Of a stretch of 64,000 nt of DNA, positions 17,324-29,120 are shown one piece after another. The stretch is from positions 13,044 to 77,043 of the forward strand of contig JAWVFL010000030.1 in NCBI GenBank assembly GCA_033856195.1. Reading direction: 5' to 3'. Numbering within the stretch: the first letter of the stretch is position 1; each line of letters starts with the position of its first letter. A program made the translations under genes and the position numbers. This stretch comes from VRUE01 sp033856195. Its GTDB lineage: Bacteria; Actinomycetota; Thermoleophilia; Solirubrobacterales; 70-9. The notes below the pieces were generated by a model. That model searched no databases and had not been told where the DNA came from. It worked only from the letters and a program-made list of their open reading frames with translations.

Positions 17324-17404
17324 CCGGCGGGTCCTGTCACAGGGGAGGGGGGCCTGCGGGCGAGGTGTACGTCCTCGACCCCCCTCCCCTGTGACACCCG
17401 CCGG
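17324..17404. repeat. Long GC-rich palindromic element, copy A
   Basis: Arms 17324-17352 and 17379-17404 pair over 26 bp with one 3-nt bulge (17333-17335), and the loop contains a further 5-bp stem (17361-17365 with 17373-17377). The element begins at the base next to the coaBC stop codon. It has no T tract on either strand, so it is not a standard intrinsic terminator, though it could block exonucleases. A related element lies in the pyrKD fusion: 13 nt (CGGCGGGTCCTGT) and then 9 nt (CACAGGGGA) are identical, separated by 3 extra bases in copy B. Confidence 0.8.
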
Positions 17405-18649
17405 TCAGCCGCTCGGCGACGCTGACTTGCTTCGAAGCAGGTCGACTCTCTCGAGGATGATGTCCGCGATGGCATCCTTTGAAGCTTGCGGGACGTGCTC
17501 GCTGCTCGCTGAGTCGATCAGGGTTATGGCGTTTTCGGCGCTCTCGAAACCGATTTGAGGATTCGAGATGTCGTTGAGGACGACCAGGTCGGCGTTCTTA
17601 CTTGCCAGCTTTTCTTTTGCTCGCTCGATGTTCTCTCCGGCTTCGGCGGCGAAGGCCACGACCGTCTGCTGCTCGGTCTTTTTCGCGGTCAAGGAGGCGA
17701 GGATGTCCTCGGTGGGCTCTAGGTGGAGGTCCAGGGAGGCGTCTCGGGTCAGCTTGCCGCTTGCGGGGTCGCTTACCTTGAAGTCGGCGGGGGCGGCCGC
17801 CATGAGGAGGACTTGGGCGTTGGGGAACTCGGCGCCGGCGGCGTTGGCGAGTTGCTCGCCTGTCTCTACGTCGATGCGGTGGACGCCGGCGGGCTCGGGA
17901 AGGGAGACGTTGGCGGCGATCAGGGTTACGTCGGCTCCGCGGCGGGCGGCGGCGGCGGCGAGGGCGATGCCCATGCGGCCGCTGGAGCGGTTGCCGAGGA
18001 AGCGGACGGAGTCGATTGGCTCGCGGGTGCCGCCGGCGGTAACGAGGACGCGGAGGCCGTCCCAGGGGCGCTCGCCGGTCGGTAGCTCGGCTTCGACGCG
18101 GGCCAGCAGCTGGGCGGGGTCGGGCAGCCGCCCCTTGCCGTGCTCGCCACGGGAGGCGAGGGCGCCCTCGTCGGGCTCGATCACGATGATGCCCCGCTCG
18201 CGCAGGGTCGTCAGGTTGGCCTGCGTTGCGGTATCCGCGTACATGCGGTCGTTCATCGCCGGCGCCACCAGGCGTGGCGCCGTGCAGGCGAGGAAGGAGG
18301 TGGTGACCATCGAGTCGGCTGTGCCTACGGCGAGCTTGGCGATCGTGTTGGCCGAGGCCGGGGCGAGGAGGTAAGCGTCGCAGTTGGTGGCTAGCTCGAG
18401 GTGTCCGATCGGATCGTGCGAGGGCGCTGGATCGCCCGGAAACGCGCCGCGCATCGGGTCGCGTTCGAATTCGGAGAGCAACACCGGCGCCCCGACGATC
18501 CCCTCGAAGGAGGCGGCGCCGACGAAACGGGTGGCGCCCTCGGTCATCAGCACGCGGAGGCCATGGCCCGCGGTGGTCGCCAGGCGCCCGAATTCGAGCG
18601 CCTTGTAGGCAGCGATCCCTCCGCTTACGCCGAGCAGGATTCTGGCCAT
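17405..18649 (-). CDS. coaBC: Phosphopantothenoylcysteine decarboxylase/phosphopantothenate-cysteine ligase
   Basis: A 414-residue bifunctional coenzyme A enzyme. The N-terminal flavoprotein decarboxylase has GVSGGIAAYKA (residues 7-17), the catalytic His83 in HLELA and the PAMN motif (130-133). The C-terminal CoaB ligase has VTAGGTREPID and the nucleotide-binding FLGNRSSGRMG. The ATG at 18647-18649 has an AAGGA site upstream; the longer frame to 18793 overlaps rpoZ and is unlikely. Position after mihF-gmk-rpoZ is the standard actinobacterial order. Confidence 0.96.
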   Translation of the reverse strand: MARILLGVSGGIAAYKALEFGRLATTAGHGLRVLMTEGATRFVGAASFEGIVGAPVLLSEFERDPMRGAFPGDPAPSHDPIGHLELATNCDAYLLAPASANTIAKLAVGTADSMVTTSFLACTAPRLVAPAMNDRMYADTATQANLTTLRERGIIVIEPDEGALASRGEHGKGRLPDPAQLLARVEAELPTGERPWDGLRVLVTAGGTREPIDSVRFLGNRSSGRMGIALAAAAARRGADVTLIAANVSLPEPAGVHRIDVETGEQLANAAGAEFPNAQVLLMAAAPADFKVSDPASGKLTRDASLDLHLEPTEDILASLTAKKTEQQTVVAFAAEAGENIERAKEKLASKNADLVVLNDISNPQIGFESAENAITLIDSASSEHVPQASKDAIADIILERVDLLRSKSASPSG

Positions 18650-18683
18650 GGCTTTTCCTTGCTCCGGCTGCGCCGGGGGCGCG

Positions 18684-18917
18684 CTAGGAGCGGTACTCGT
18701 ACTTGAGCTTGCCCGCAGCGACCTCTTCGAGCGCGACCGAGAGGTAGTTCCTGTCGCCGGGAATGTCGACCATCGGCGGCGGGTACTCGCCAAAGCTGCC
18801 CTCGCCGAGGCTGTGGTAGTAGCTGTTGATCTGCCGGGCCCGCTTGGCGGCGACGACTACTGCCGCGTAGTGGGAGTCGGTGTGATCGAGGAGCTTGTCA
18901 ACGCGTGGTTTGATCAT
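18684..18917 (-). CDS. rpoZ: RNA polymerase omega subunit
   Basis: A 77-residue protein. The conserved omega core is RVDKLLDHTDSHYAAVVVAAKRARQ followed by an actinobacterial-type insert (YYHSLGEGSFGEYPPP) and a C-terminal helix with ALEEVAAGKL. It assists assembly of the beta' subunit. It overlaps the 3' end of gmk by 20 nt and lies 34 nt upstream of coaBC. Confidence 0.94.
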   Translation of the reverse strand: MIKPRVDKLLDHTDSHYAAVVVAAKRARQINSYYHSLGEGSFGEYPPPMVDIPGDRNYLSVALEEVAAGKLKYEYRS

Positions 18918-19491
18918 CGGCCCGGGAGTCTAGAGGTATCCCCAACTCGGCGCGCACGATTCCCTCCAGCTCGTCGGCTGCGCGCTCCAAATCGTCGTTG
19001 GTGACCGTGTGGGCGAACTCGCCCTGGGCAGCCAGCTCCTGCTCGGCGACCTCAAGCCGGGCGTCGATCGCCTCCAGGCTGTCGGTGCCACGCGACTCGA
19101 GCCGGCGCCGCAGCGAAGCGGGATCGGGCGGTGCGATGAAGACCTGGACCGACTCGCGCATCGCGGCGCGCACTTGGCGGGCGCCCTGGACCTCGATCTC
19201 GAGCACGACCGAGTGGCCCTGGTCGAGGCGGTTGCGCACCTCGGAGCGGAGGGTGCCGTAGCGGTGGCCGCTGTAGGTGGCGAACTCGAGGAAGTCTTCA
19301 GCCGCGATTCGCTGGTCGAATTCCTCGGGCGTGAGGAAGTGGTAATCGCGCCCGTTCATCTCGGCCTGGCGGGGCTCGCGGGTCGTGGCGGAAATCGACA
19401 GCTCGAGATCTGGCACCCGCTGGAGCAGGGTCGAGATCAGCGTGCCCTTGCCCACTCCGGAAGGACCTGTGATGACGAAGACCTTGGCCAT
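18898..19491 (-). CDS. gmk: Guanylate kinase
   Basis: Phosphorylates GMP to GDP. The 197-residue protein has the P-loop GPSGVGKGT (residues 9-17), the GMP-binding SISATTREPR and the RDYHFL segment, all standard. It follows mihF by 22 nt and overlaps rpoZ by 20 nt. In Actinobacteria mihF-gmk are regularly paired. Confidence 0.97.
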   Translation of the reverse strand: MAKVFVITGPSGVGKGTLISTLLQRVPDLELSISATTREPRQAEMNGRDYHFLTPEEFDQRIAAEDFLEFATYSGHRYGTLRSEVRNRLDQGHSVVLEIEVQGARQVRAAMRESVQVFIAPPDPASLRRRLESRGTDSLEAIDARLEVAEQELAAQGEFAHTVTNDDLERAADELEGIVRAELGIPLDSRADDQTTR

Positions 19492-19513
19492 GCGGCCGGG
19501 AATACTGACCGCG

Positions 19514-19846
19514 CTATCGGCGGAGCTGCGAGACGAGCTCGGCGCGTTGCCGCTCGGAGAGGCCGCCGATCGTCTTCGAAGGTGAGATCCGGCACTGGTT
19601 GAGGATCCGGTTGGTCTTCACCCGGCCGTACTTCGGCACCGCGAGCAGCATGTCGAAGACCTTCGCCGTGAGCACGTAATCGGGCGGATCGAGCAGCAGC
19701 GCGTGGATGTTTGCCTTGCCCGCTTTGAGGTCCTTCTTCAGCTTCGCGCGCGCCGTGCGAATGTCGTTGGCGCGTTTGAGAGCATCCATCCGCTGGTCGA
19801 GCGATCGCTCGGGGGCGGCGGCAGAAGTCTTGACTGGGGCAGGCAT
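19514..19846 (-). CDS. mihF: Actinobacterial integration host factor (mIHF)
   Basis: A 110-residue nucleoid-associated DNA-binding protein unrelated to proteobacterial IHF. Conserved features are the helix ALKRANDIRTARAKLKKDL, the LLLDPP segment and a helix-two-turn-helix part near VPKYGRVKTNRIL and SPSKTIGGLSERQR. The ATG at 19844-19846 is chosen because the mIHF fold begins soon after it and a strong promoter lies 10 nt upstream. A frame opening at 20107 crosses that promoter and is rejected. This is the best taxonomic marker in the window. Confidence 0.95.
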   Translation of the reverse strand: MPAPVKTSAAAPERSLDQRMDALKRANDIRTARAKLKKDLKAGKANIHALLLDPPDYVLTAKVFDMLLAVPKYGRVKTNRILNQCRISPSKTIGGLSERQRAELVSQLRR

Positions 19847-19856
19847 GTGGGCGGCG

Positions 19857-19884
19857 AGTATAGCCGCGGGTCGCGGGCGTGCAA
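19857..19884 (-). promoter_or_regulatory. Promoter of mihF, near-leaderless
   Basis: TTGCAC (19879-19884), a 16-nt spacer and TATACT (19857-19862) on the minus strand. Only 10 nt separate the -10 from the mihF ATG and no ribosome binding site fits between them, so the mRNA would be leaderless or carry a leader of a few nucleotides. Confidence 0.75.
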
Positions 19885-19934
19885 GGCCATGCAAGCCATT
19901 TGCGCCGAAATTCACCTGAACCTCCAGTCGAGGT

Positions 19935-21766
19935 TTAGGCGGTGTTGCCGATTGGAGCGTTGCTTCGACCGAATTTGAGCGCTCCAGCGATCTCTGCCGC
20001 CACCCGTCCTCCCGCGCGCGGATCCCTGAAGTTCTCGGTTCCGACGGCGACGAGGGTCGCCCCCGAGGAAAGCATTTCGATCGCGTCCGCACCGCATGAG
20101 ATCCCACCCATGCCGACGATCGGGATGCTCACCGCCGCCGCTACGGCGCGCAGCTGCGCGACGGCAATGGGGCGCACCGCGGGACCTGACAGGCCGCCAT
20201 GGCCAGCCGCGATTCCGGGTTCTCCGGTCGCCGGATCGATTGCGCTTGCCTTCAGCGTGTTGATCAACGAGACGGCGTCGGCTCCCCCCTCCTCCGCGGC
20301 GATAGCTATGTCCGCGGGGTTGGCGACGTTCGGTGTCAGCTTTGCGATCAGCGGCTTCTCGGTCAATGGCCGCAGCGCTTCGAGCAGGGCGGTTGTCTCG
20401 GCTGGCTGCTCACCGACGATGAGGCCGGAGTGAACATTGGGGCAGGAGACGTTGAGCTCGATCGCCGCCACCTCGTCCCTCTCGCCCACGCCGTTGACAA
20501 GCCGAGCGAACTCCTCGTGCCCGGTTGCCATTACCGAGACGATCAGCGGTACCGGCAAATCCGCTAGCTGAGGCAAGTCCTCGGCCAGGAATCCGTCCAG
20601 TCCCTTGTTGGGCAGCCCAATCGAGTTGATCATCCCCGCCGGCGTCTCCCAGATCCGCTGCGGGTCGTTGCCGGCTCGCGGCTCGGGCGTGATGGTCTTC
20701 GAGACAAAAGCGCTAAACGGGAAGTCGCTCAGAAGCTCGTCGCCGTACACCCGGCGTGCCGCAATCGCGTCGAACGTTCCCGATGCGTTGACGACTGGGT
20801 GTGACAGCTCGATCCCGCAGAGCTCGGTCGTGGCCGGCTGGTCCGCTCCGTCCCCGGATCCCGCTGCTTCGCGGCTGCGGGGGGGTGGCGTCGCAGGGGG
20901 GACCGCCCCCGAGGAAGCTTTAGCTACCGCAGGGAGCGGTGGGTCCCCTGTGGCTACAGGACCCGCCGCCCCCCCACGCAACACGGGCCCGTCTACACAC
21001 AACCGCAGATAGCCACCCCCCGGCTTGGGCACCGCGCACCCGAAACAGGCGCCGTAGCCGCAGGCCATGGGCGACTCCATGGCAAGCTCGCAGGGGACAC
21101 CCGCAGCTGTGCAGAGTGTTGCGACGGCGTCGAGCATCGGAGGTGGGCCGCAGGCGTAGACGGCGGCCCTGGCGGCATCGTCGCCTTCCAACATCGATGC
21201 GAGGAGGTCGGTGACGTAACCGTGGTGGCCGGCGTGGCCGTCGTCGCTGGCGAGGCGGACCTCGCAGCAGGCGAAGAGGGCGTCAAGGCCGCCTGAATGG
21301 GTCTCGTCGCGGAAGCCGAGCAGAGTTCGAGTGGGGATGTTCTTGGCCGCGAAGGTGCGGCGGAGCAGCGCCAATGGCGCAATGCCGATGCCGCCGCCGA
21401 CGAGGATCGCGCCCGCGGCATCCTGCGCCAGCTTCCGGGGGACCGAGAACGAGTTGCCGAGGGGGCCGTTGAGCCAGACGCTCTCGCCGGGTTCGAGCTC
21501 GCAGAGGCGATCCGTGCCCGGGCCGATGCCCTCGATCAGGAAGTCGAGGCGGACGCCGCCTGCCGCCGGCCCCGTTTCGGCGACGGAGAGTGCGCGCGGG
21601 AGGAAAGGACGCCCCTCCCCCTGCTCCCAGTGCTGCTCCGTGGCGAGCATGTAGAACTGGCCGGGTTGGGGCTCGGGCCCCGCGGTGTCGATCAGCGAAA
21701 AGAGGCGGTAGCCGCCCGAGGCACGGCTCTCGGAGACCTCGCAGAGGCGGCGCCCGAAGGGGGCGG

Positions 21767-21770
<4 letters not shown>
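19935..21770 (-). CDS. pyrKD: PyrK-PyrD fusion: class 1B dihydroorotate dehydrogenase with its electron-transfer subunit
   Basis: A 611-residue fusion. Residues 1-265 are PyrK: FAD-binding RPFLPRALSV, NAD-binding GGGIGIAPLA and the [2Fe-2S] cysteines 237, 242, 245 and 258. Residues about 315-611 are PyrD with the catalytic cysteine in NVSCPN (Cys443) and FMN-binding GMGGI. The two are normally separate chains of one complex oxidising dihydroorotate with NAD. The Pro/Ala/Gly linker (about 266-314) is encoded largely by a palindromic repeat. The ATG overlaps the carB stop (ATGA). The frame is open throughout, so this reads as a real fusion unless the repeat was misassembled. Confidence 0.88.
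20876..20988. repeat. GC-rich imperfect palindrome, copy B, inside the pyrKD linker
   Basis: Imperfect palindrome centred on the AAGCTT near 20915-20920, with G-rich and C-rich arms (G runs at 20879-20885, C runs at 20970-20976). The segment 20944-20968 matches copy A after coaBC in two blocks of 9 and 13 identical bases (20944-20952 and 20956-20968). Read on the coding strand it gives PyrKD residues of about 262-298, a low-complexity linker. Confidence 0.65.
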
Positions 21771-24874
<3,104 letters not shown>

Positions 24875-24934
24875 ACAGATATTCGCTTCGCTCCGGTCGC
24901 AAAGAATCAGATATGGATGCTCCCTCCGCTCCGC

Positions 24935-26050
24935 TCATGCCGCCAGCTCGAGGAAGGAGTCGAAGAGGTGGCGGGCGTCGTGTGGACCCGGTCCCGCCTC
25001 GGGGTGGTACTGGACCGTCGCCGCGGCGACGTCCTTCAGCACGAGGCCCTCGACCGTGCGGTCGTAGAGGTTGAGGTGGGAGAGCTCGGCAACGCCGAAG
25101 TCGGTTTCCCAGCGCACCGGTTCGTCGGCCTCGATGCGTGCCTCGCCGCCAGGGCCCTGCACGGCGAAGCCGTGGTTCTGGGAGGTGATGTCGATCCGGC
25201 CCGTGGCCAACTCCTTGACCGGGTGATTGGCGCCGCGGTGCCCGAAGGGGAGCTTGAAGGTCTCCAGTCCCACCGCCCGGCAGAGCAGCTGGTGGCCGAG
25301 GCAGATGCCGAAGAGCGGCTTGCGGCCGACCAGCTCACGCACGGTCTCGACGACGTATCCGAGCGCGGCTGGATCGCCCGGGCCGTTGGCGAGGAAGACG
25401 ACGTCGGGCTCCTCGGCGAGCACCTCGCCGGGTGAGGAGGTGCACGGCAGCAGGGTGAGCTGGCAGCCGCGCTCGCGCAGCTGCCGCACGATGTTGAGCT
25501 TGACGCCGGTGTCGATGCCGACGACGTGCGGGCCGCCCCGTCCCTCGAAGCGGATCGGCTCGGCCGGAGTGACCGTGCGGGCAAGATCGGCGCCGTCCAT
25601 CGACGGCTCGGCGGCGACGCGCTCGCGAGCCTCGGCCTCGGAGGCGCCGGCGGGGAAGATGCCGCCTCGCATCGCACCGCCGTCTCGAATGTGGCGGACG
25701 GCGGCGCGGGTGTCGACTCCGCCGATCCCGGCCACGCCGCAGTCGGCGAGCCAATCGAGCCAGCCGCCCTCGGCGGTGGCGACATCCTCGCCGTTCTTGG
25801 GGTCGCGCATGACCACACCGCGGGCCTGGGCGCGATCGGACTCCATCGCCGCCGCGGAGACGCCGTAGTTGCCGATCAGCGGATAGGTGAAGACGACGAT
25901 CTGCCCCGCGTAGGAGGGGTCGGTGACCGACTCCTGGTAGCCGGTCATCGCCGTATTGAAGACCACCTCGCCGGTGACCGGCCCGTCGGCGCCGCACGGC
26001 ACGCCGTCGAACCGAGCCCCATCCTCCAGCAACAGGAACCCCTCGCTCAT
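24935..26050 (-). CDS. carA: Carbamoyl-phosphate synthase small subunit
   Basis: Glutamine amidotransferase subunit, 371 residues. The nucleophile Cys250 lies in FGICLGHQ, and the His/Glu pair of the triad is in YHPEAGPGPHD near the C-terminus. The N-terminal domain begins SEGFLLLEDGARFDG, supporting the ATG at 26048-26050; the frame upstream to 26161 crosses a hairpin and is not CarA-like. It is co-transcribed with pyrC upstream and carB downstream. Confidence 0.96.
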   Translation of the reverse strand: MSEGFLLLEDGARFDGVPCGADGPVTGEVVFNTAMTGYQESVTDPSYAGQIVVFTYPLIGNYGVSAAAMESDRAQARGVVMRDPKNGEDVATAEGGWLDWLADCGVAGIGGVDTRAAVRHIRDGGAMRGGIFPAGASEAEARERVAAEPSMDGADLARTVTPAEPIRFEGRGGPHVVGIDTGVKLNIVRQLRERGCQLTLLPCTSSPGEVLAEEPDVVFLANGPGDPAALGYVVETVRELVGRKPLFGICLGHQLLCRAVGLETFKLPFGHRGANHPVKELATGRIDITSQNHGFAVQGPGGEARIEADEPVRWETDFGVAELSHLNLYDRTVEGLVLKDVAAATVQYHPEAGPGPHDARHLFDSFLELAA

Positions 26051-26095
26051 TCCGGTGCGCCTTTTGTGGTCATGGGCCGCATAAAGCGCACCGGA
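26051..26095. repeat. Inverted repeat between pyrC and carA
   Basis: Ten-base perfect arms TCCGGTGCGC (26051-26060) and GCGCACCGGA (26086-26095) flank a 25-nt loop in the 52-nt pyrC-carA spacer, directly before the carA ATG. No T tract follows. It could affect mRNA processing or carA translation; function is unknown. Confidence 0.55.
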
Positions 26096-26102
26096 ACGGC
26101 GG

Positions 26103-27449
26103 TCATGCCGCCACTCCCAGCGAGAAGGAGCGGAGGCGGTAGGCGACCTGGCCGCCGGCAAGCGTCATCTGCACCCGGCCGGTGAGCTCCTCGCCGGCGC
26201 ACCAGGAGTTGGAGGAGCGGCTCTCGTAGCCGTCCTCGCCAACCGTCCAGCGGGCGGAGAGGTCGCAGAGGGCGATGTTGGCCTCGCTGCCAGGGGCCAG
26301 CGTCGGGCGCTCGACCCCAAAGGGCGCCGCGCCGCCGGTCATGCGCTCGACGAGGAGCGCGAGGTCGATCGTGCCCGGCAGGACGAGGTGCGTGTGCAGG
26401 GCGGCAAAGGCGGTCTCGAGCCCGGTTACGCCCATCGCGGCCTGCTCGAACGGCACCTCCTTTTCCTCCGCCGCGTGGGGAGCGTGATCGGTGGCGATGC
26501 ACTCGATCGTGCCGTCGCGCAATCCCTCGATCAGGGCCTGGCGGTCGGCCTCGCCGCGCAGCGGCGGGTTCATCTTGAAGCGGTGCGGGTCAAGGCTGCG
26601 GACCGCCTCGTCGGTGAGGCAGAGGTGGTGCGGTGAGGCCTCGCAGCTGATCTGGACCCCGGCGGCCTTGGCGACGCGCACGGCCTCGACCGACTCGGCC
26701 GCGGAGAGGTGCTGGACGTGGATCCGCCCGCCCTCATAGCCGGCGATCGCCGCGTCGCGGGCGATCATCGTCGACTCGGAGATGGAGGGAACTCCCTCGA
26801 GCCCCAGCACCGCCGAGACAGGGCCCTCGTGCATGACGCCGGAGCCGGAGAGCTCCGGGTCCTCCTCGTGCAGGGCGATCGTGCCGCCGCAGAGATGCTG
26901 GTACTGGAGCGCACGGCGCAGCACGCGGGCACTGCGGATCGGCAAGCCGTCGTCGCTGAAGCCGCCGGCGCCGGCATCGCGTAGCGAGGCCATCTCGGTC
27001 AGCTCCTCCCCCTTCATGCCGCGCGTCACCGTGGCAAGGAAGCCGACGCGGACAGACGCAGCGGCGCGGGCGGCCCCCAGCAGCGCCTCGACGTCTGCGG
27101 GCGTGGAGACCGGGGGCTCGGTGTTGGCCATGGCAAGGATCCCGCAGTAGCCGCCTGCCGCCGCCGAGCGGGAGCCCGTCTCGATGTCCTCCTTGTGTTC
27201 CTGTCCGGGAGTGCGCAGGTGTACGTGCGGGTCGAAGAAGGCGGGGAAGGCATGCAGGCCTCCGGCGTCGATCTCCTCGAGACCGTCGGCATCGGCTTCG
27301 CCGGGAGCGAGCAGCTCGGCGATCTTGCCGCCGCGCACGACGAGGTCGTGCGCGGCGTCGATCGCGGCGACCGGGTCGAGCACGGTGGCGCCGCGCAGGA
27401 CCAGGTCCGCGCTCTCCCCGGCGCGCATCTCGAGCTGCGGCGCGCTCAC
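26103..27449 (-). CDS. pyrC: Dihydroorotase, class I
   Basis: A 448-residue amidohydrolase forming dihydroorotate from carbamoyl aspartate. The metal motif DPHVHLRTPGQEHKED, the substrate motif MANTEPP and the catalytic ATDHAPH are present. The GTG at 27447-27449 is chosen because AAGGTGG lies about 5 nt upstream; a longer frame to 27596 overlaps pyrB and is not conserved-looking. It lies about 73 bp downstream of pyrB. Confidence 0.95.
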   Translation of the reverse strand: MSAPQLEMRAGESADLVLRGATVLDPVAAIDAAHDLVVRGGKIAELLAPGEADADGLEEIDAGGLHAFPAFFDPHVHLRTPGQEHKEDIETGSRSAAAGGYCGILAMANTEPPVSTPADVEALLGAARAAASVRVGFLATVTRGMKGEELTEMASLRDAGAGGFSDDGLPIRSARVLRRALQYQHLCGGTIALHEEDPELSGSGVMHEGPVSAVLGLEGVPSISESTMIARDAAIAGYEGGRIHVQHLSAAESVEAVRVAKAAGVQISCEASPHHLCLTDEAVRSLDPHRFKMNPPLRGEADRQALIEGLRDGTIECIATDHAPHAAEEKEVPFEQAAMGVTGLETAFAALHTHLVLPGTIDLALLVERMTGGAAPFGVERPTLAPGSEANIALCDLSARWTVGEDGYESRSSNSWCAGEELTGRVQMTLAGGQVAYRLRSFSLGVAA

Positions 27450-27522
27450 AGAACCACCTTGAGTTCGCGGCCCAATCGCCCCGGACTCGAATGACCGGAA
27501 ATCACCGTGACGATTGGGCCGC

Positions 27523-28475
<953 letters not shown>

Positions 28476-28479
<4 letters not shown>

Positions 28480-29036
28480 GCGCCCACCTCGATCGTCTGC
28501 GGATCGACGATCGCCACCTCGTCGCTGCCGTCGAGCTCCTCGAGGTGGACGTTGACCCGCTGCTCGCGTCCGGTTGGCAGGTTCTTGCCGACGTAGTCGG
28601 GCCGGATCGGCAGCTCGCGGTGGCCGCGGTCGCAGAGCACGGCCAGCTGCACGCGCTGGGGGCGCCCGTAGTCGAAGAGCGCGTCGACCGCGGCGCGCAC
28701 GGTGCGGCCGGTGAAGAGGACGTCATCGACGAGGACGACGGTGCGGCCGGTGAGGTCGAAGTCGATGTGCGAGGCGTGGACGGTCGGCTGGCCGGCGGGC
28801 GCCTTCGTGCCGACGTCGTCGCGGTAGAAGGAGATGTCGATGTCGCCGATCGGCGCCTCGGATCCGGTCAGCTCGCTAAGCAGAGCGTGGAGCCGGCGGG
28901 CGATCAGGGCGCCGCGCGTGTGGATGCCGACGATCGCCAACGCATCGGGATCCGGATTCTTCTCGGCGATCTCGTGGGCGATCCGCCGCAGCGTCCGCCT
29001 CAAATCGTCGCGCTCAAGCACGACCGTCTCGCTCAC
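28476..29036 (-). CDS. pyrR: Pyrimidine operon regulator/uracil phosphoribosyltransferase PyrR
   Basis: A 186-residue type I phosphoribosyltransferase fold with the PRPP loop VLVDDVLFTGRT (residues 101-112). PyrR binds pyr mRNA when UMP/UTP is high and shuts the operon down. It is first in the operon and its GTG start (29034-29036) lies just after an RNA hairpin with a PyrR-type loop, indicating autoregulation. The C-terminal RPDYVGKNLPT segment is typical. Confidence 0.96.
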
Positions 29037-29046
29037 TTCGTTTGCT

Positions 29047-29079
29047 TCCTTCCTGGCCTCACAGGGCCGGGTTAAAGGA
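29047..29079 (-). promoter_or_regulatory. PyrR-binding RNA hairpin over the pyrR ribosome binding site
   Basis: On the minus strand TCCTT (29075-29079) pairs with AAGGA (29047-29051), an internal loop follows, and GGCC (29065-29068) pairs with GGCC (29055-29058) around a CTGTGA hexaloop. The apical sequence CCTGTGAGG fits the PyrR recognition pattern CCNGNGAGG. The AAGGA of the 3' arm is the best ribosome binding site for the pyrR GTG at 29036. No terminator follows, so control is likely translational, as described for mycobacterial pyrR. Confidence 0.8.
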
Positions 29080-29090
29080 CGGCCACGAGG

Positions 29091-29120
29091 CTAGCAGCAG
29101 ATGCGGCGCTAGGCAGTCGG
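29091..29120 (-). promoter_or_regulatory. Possible promoter of the pyr operon
   Basis: TGCTAG (29091-29096), with the same -10 as the rpsO promoter, lies 18 nt from CCGACT (29115-29120), a weak -35. The predicted start near 29084 puts the PyrR hairpin at the very 5' end of the mRNA. It overlaps the 3' end of the tRNase Z gene. Confidence 0.4.

Noticed and set aside
17324..17404. Palindrome after coaBC as a rho-independent terminator
   Set aside because: The stem is strong, but no T tract follows on either strand, and a related element occurs inside a coding region, so it is listed as a repeat.
16993..17475. Long N-terminal extension of NusA
   Set aside because: It crosses rimP, the leader terminator and the palindrome. 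NusA homology starts at the GTG at 16992, which overlaps the rimP stop in the expected way.
24875..24934. Repeated CAGATAT in the carB-carA spacer as a regulatory site
   Set aside because: Two short direct copies in 60 nt without recognisable structure or match to a known regulator; too weak to annotate.
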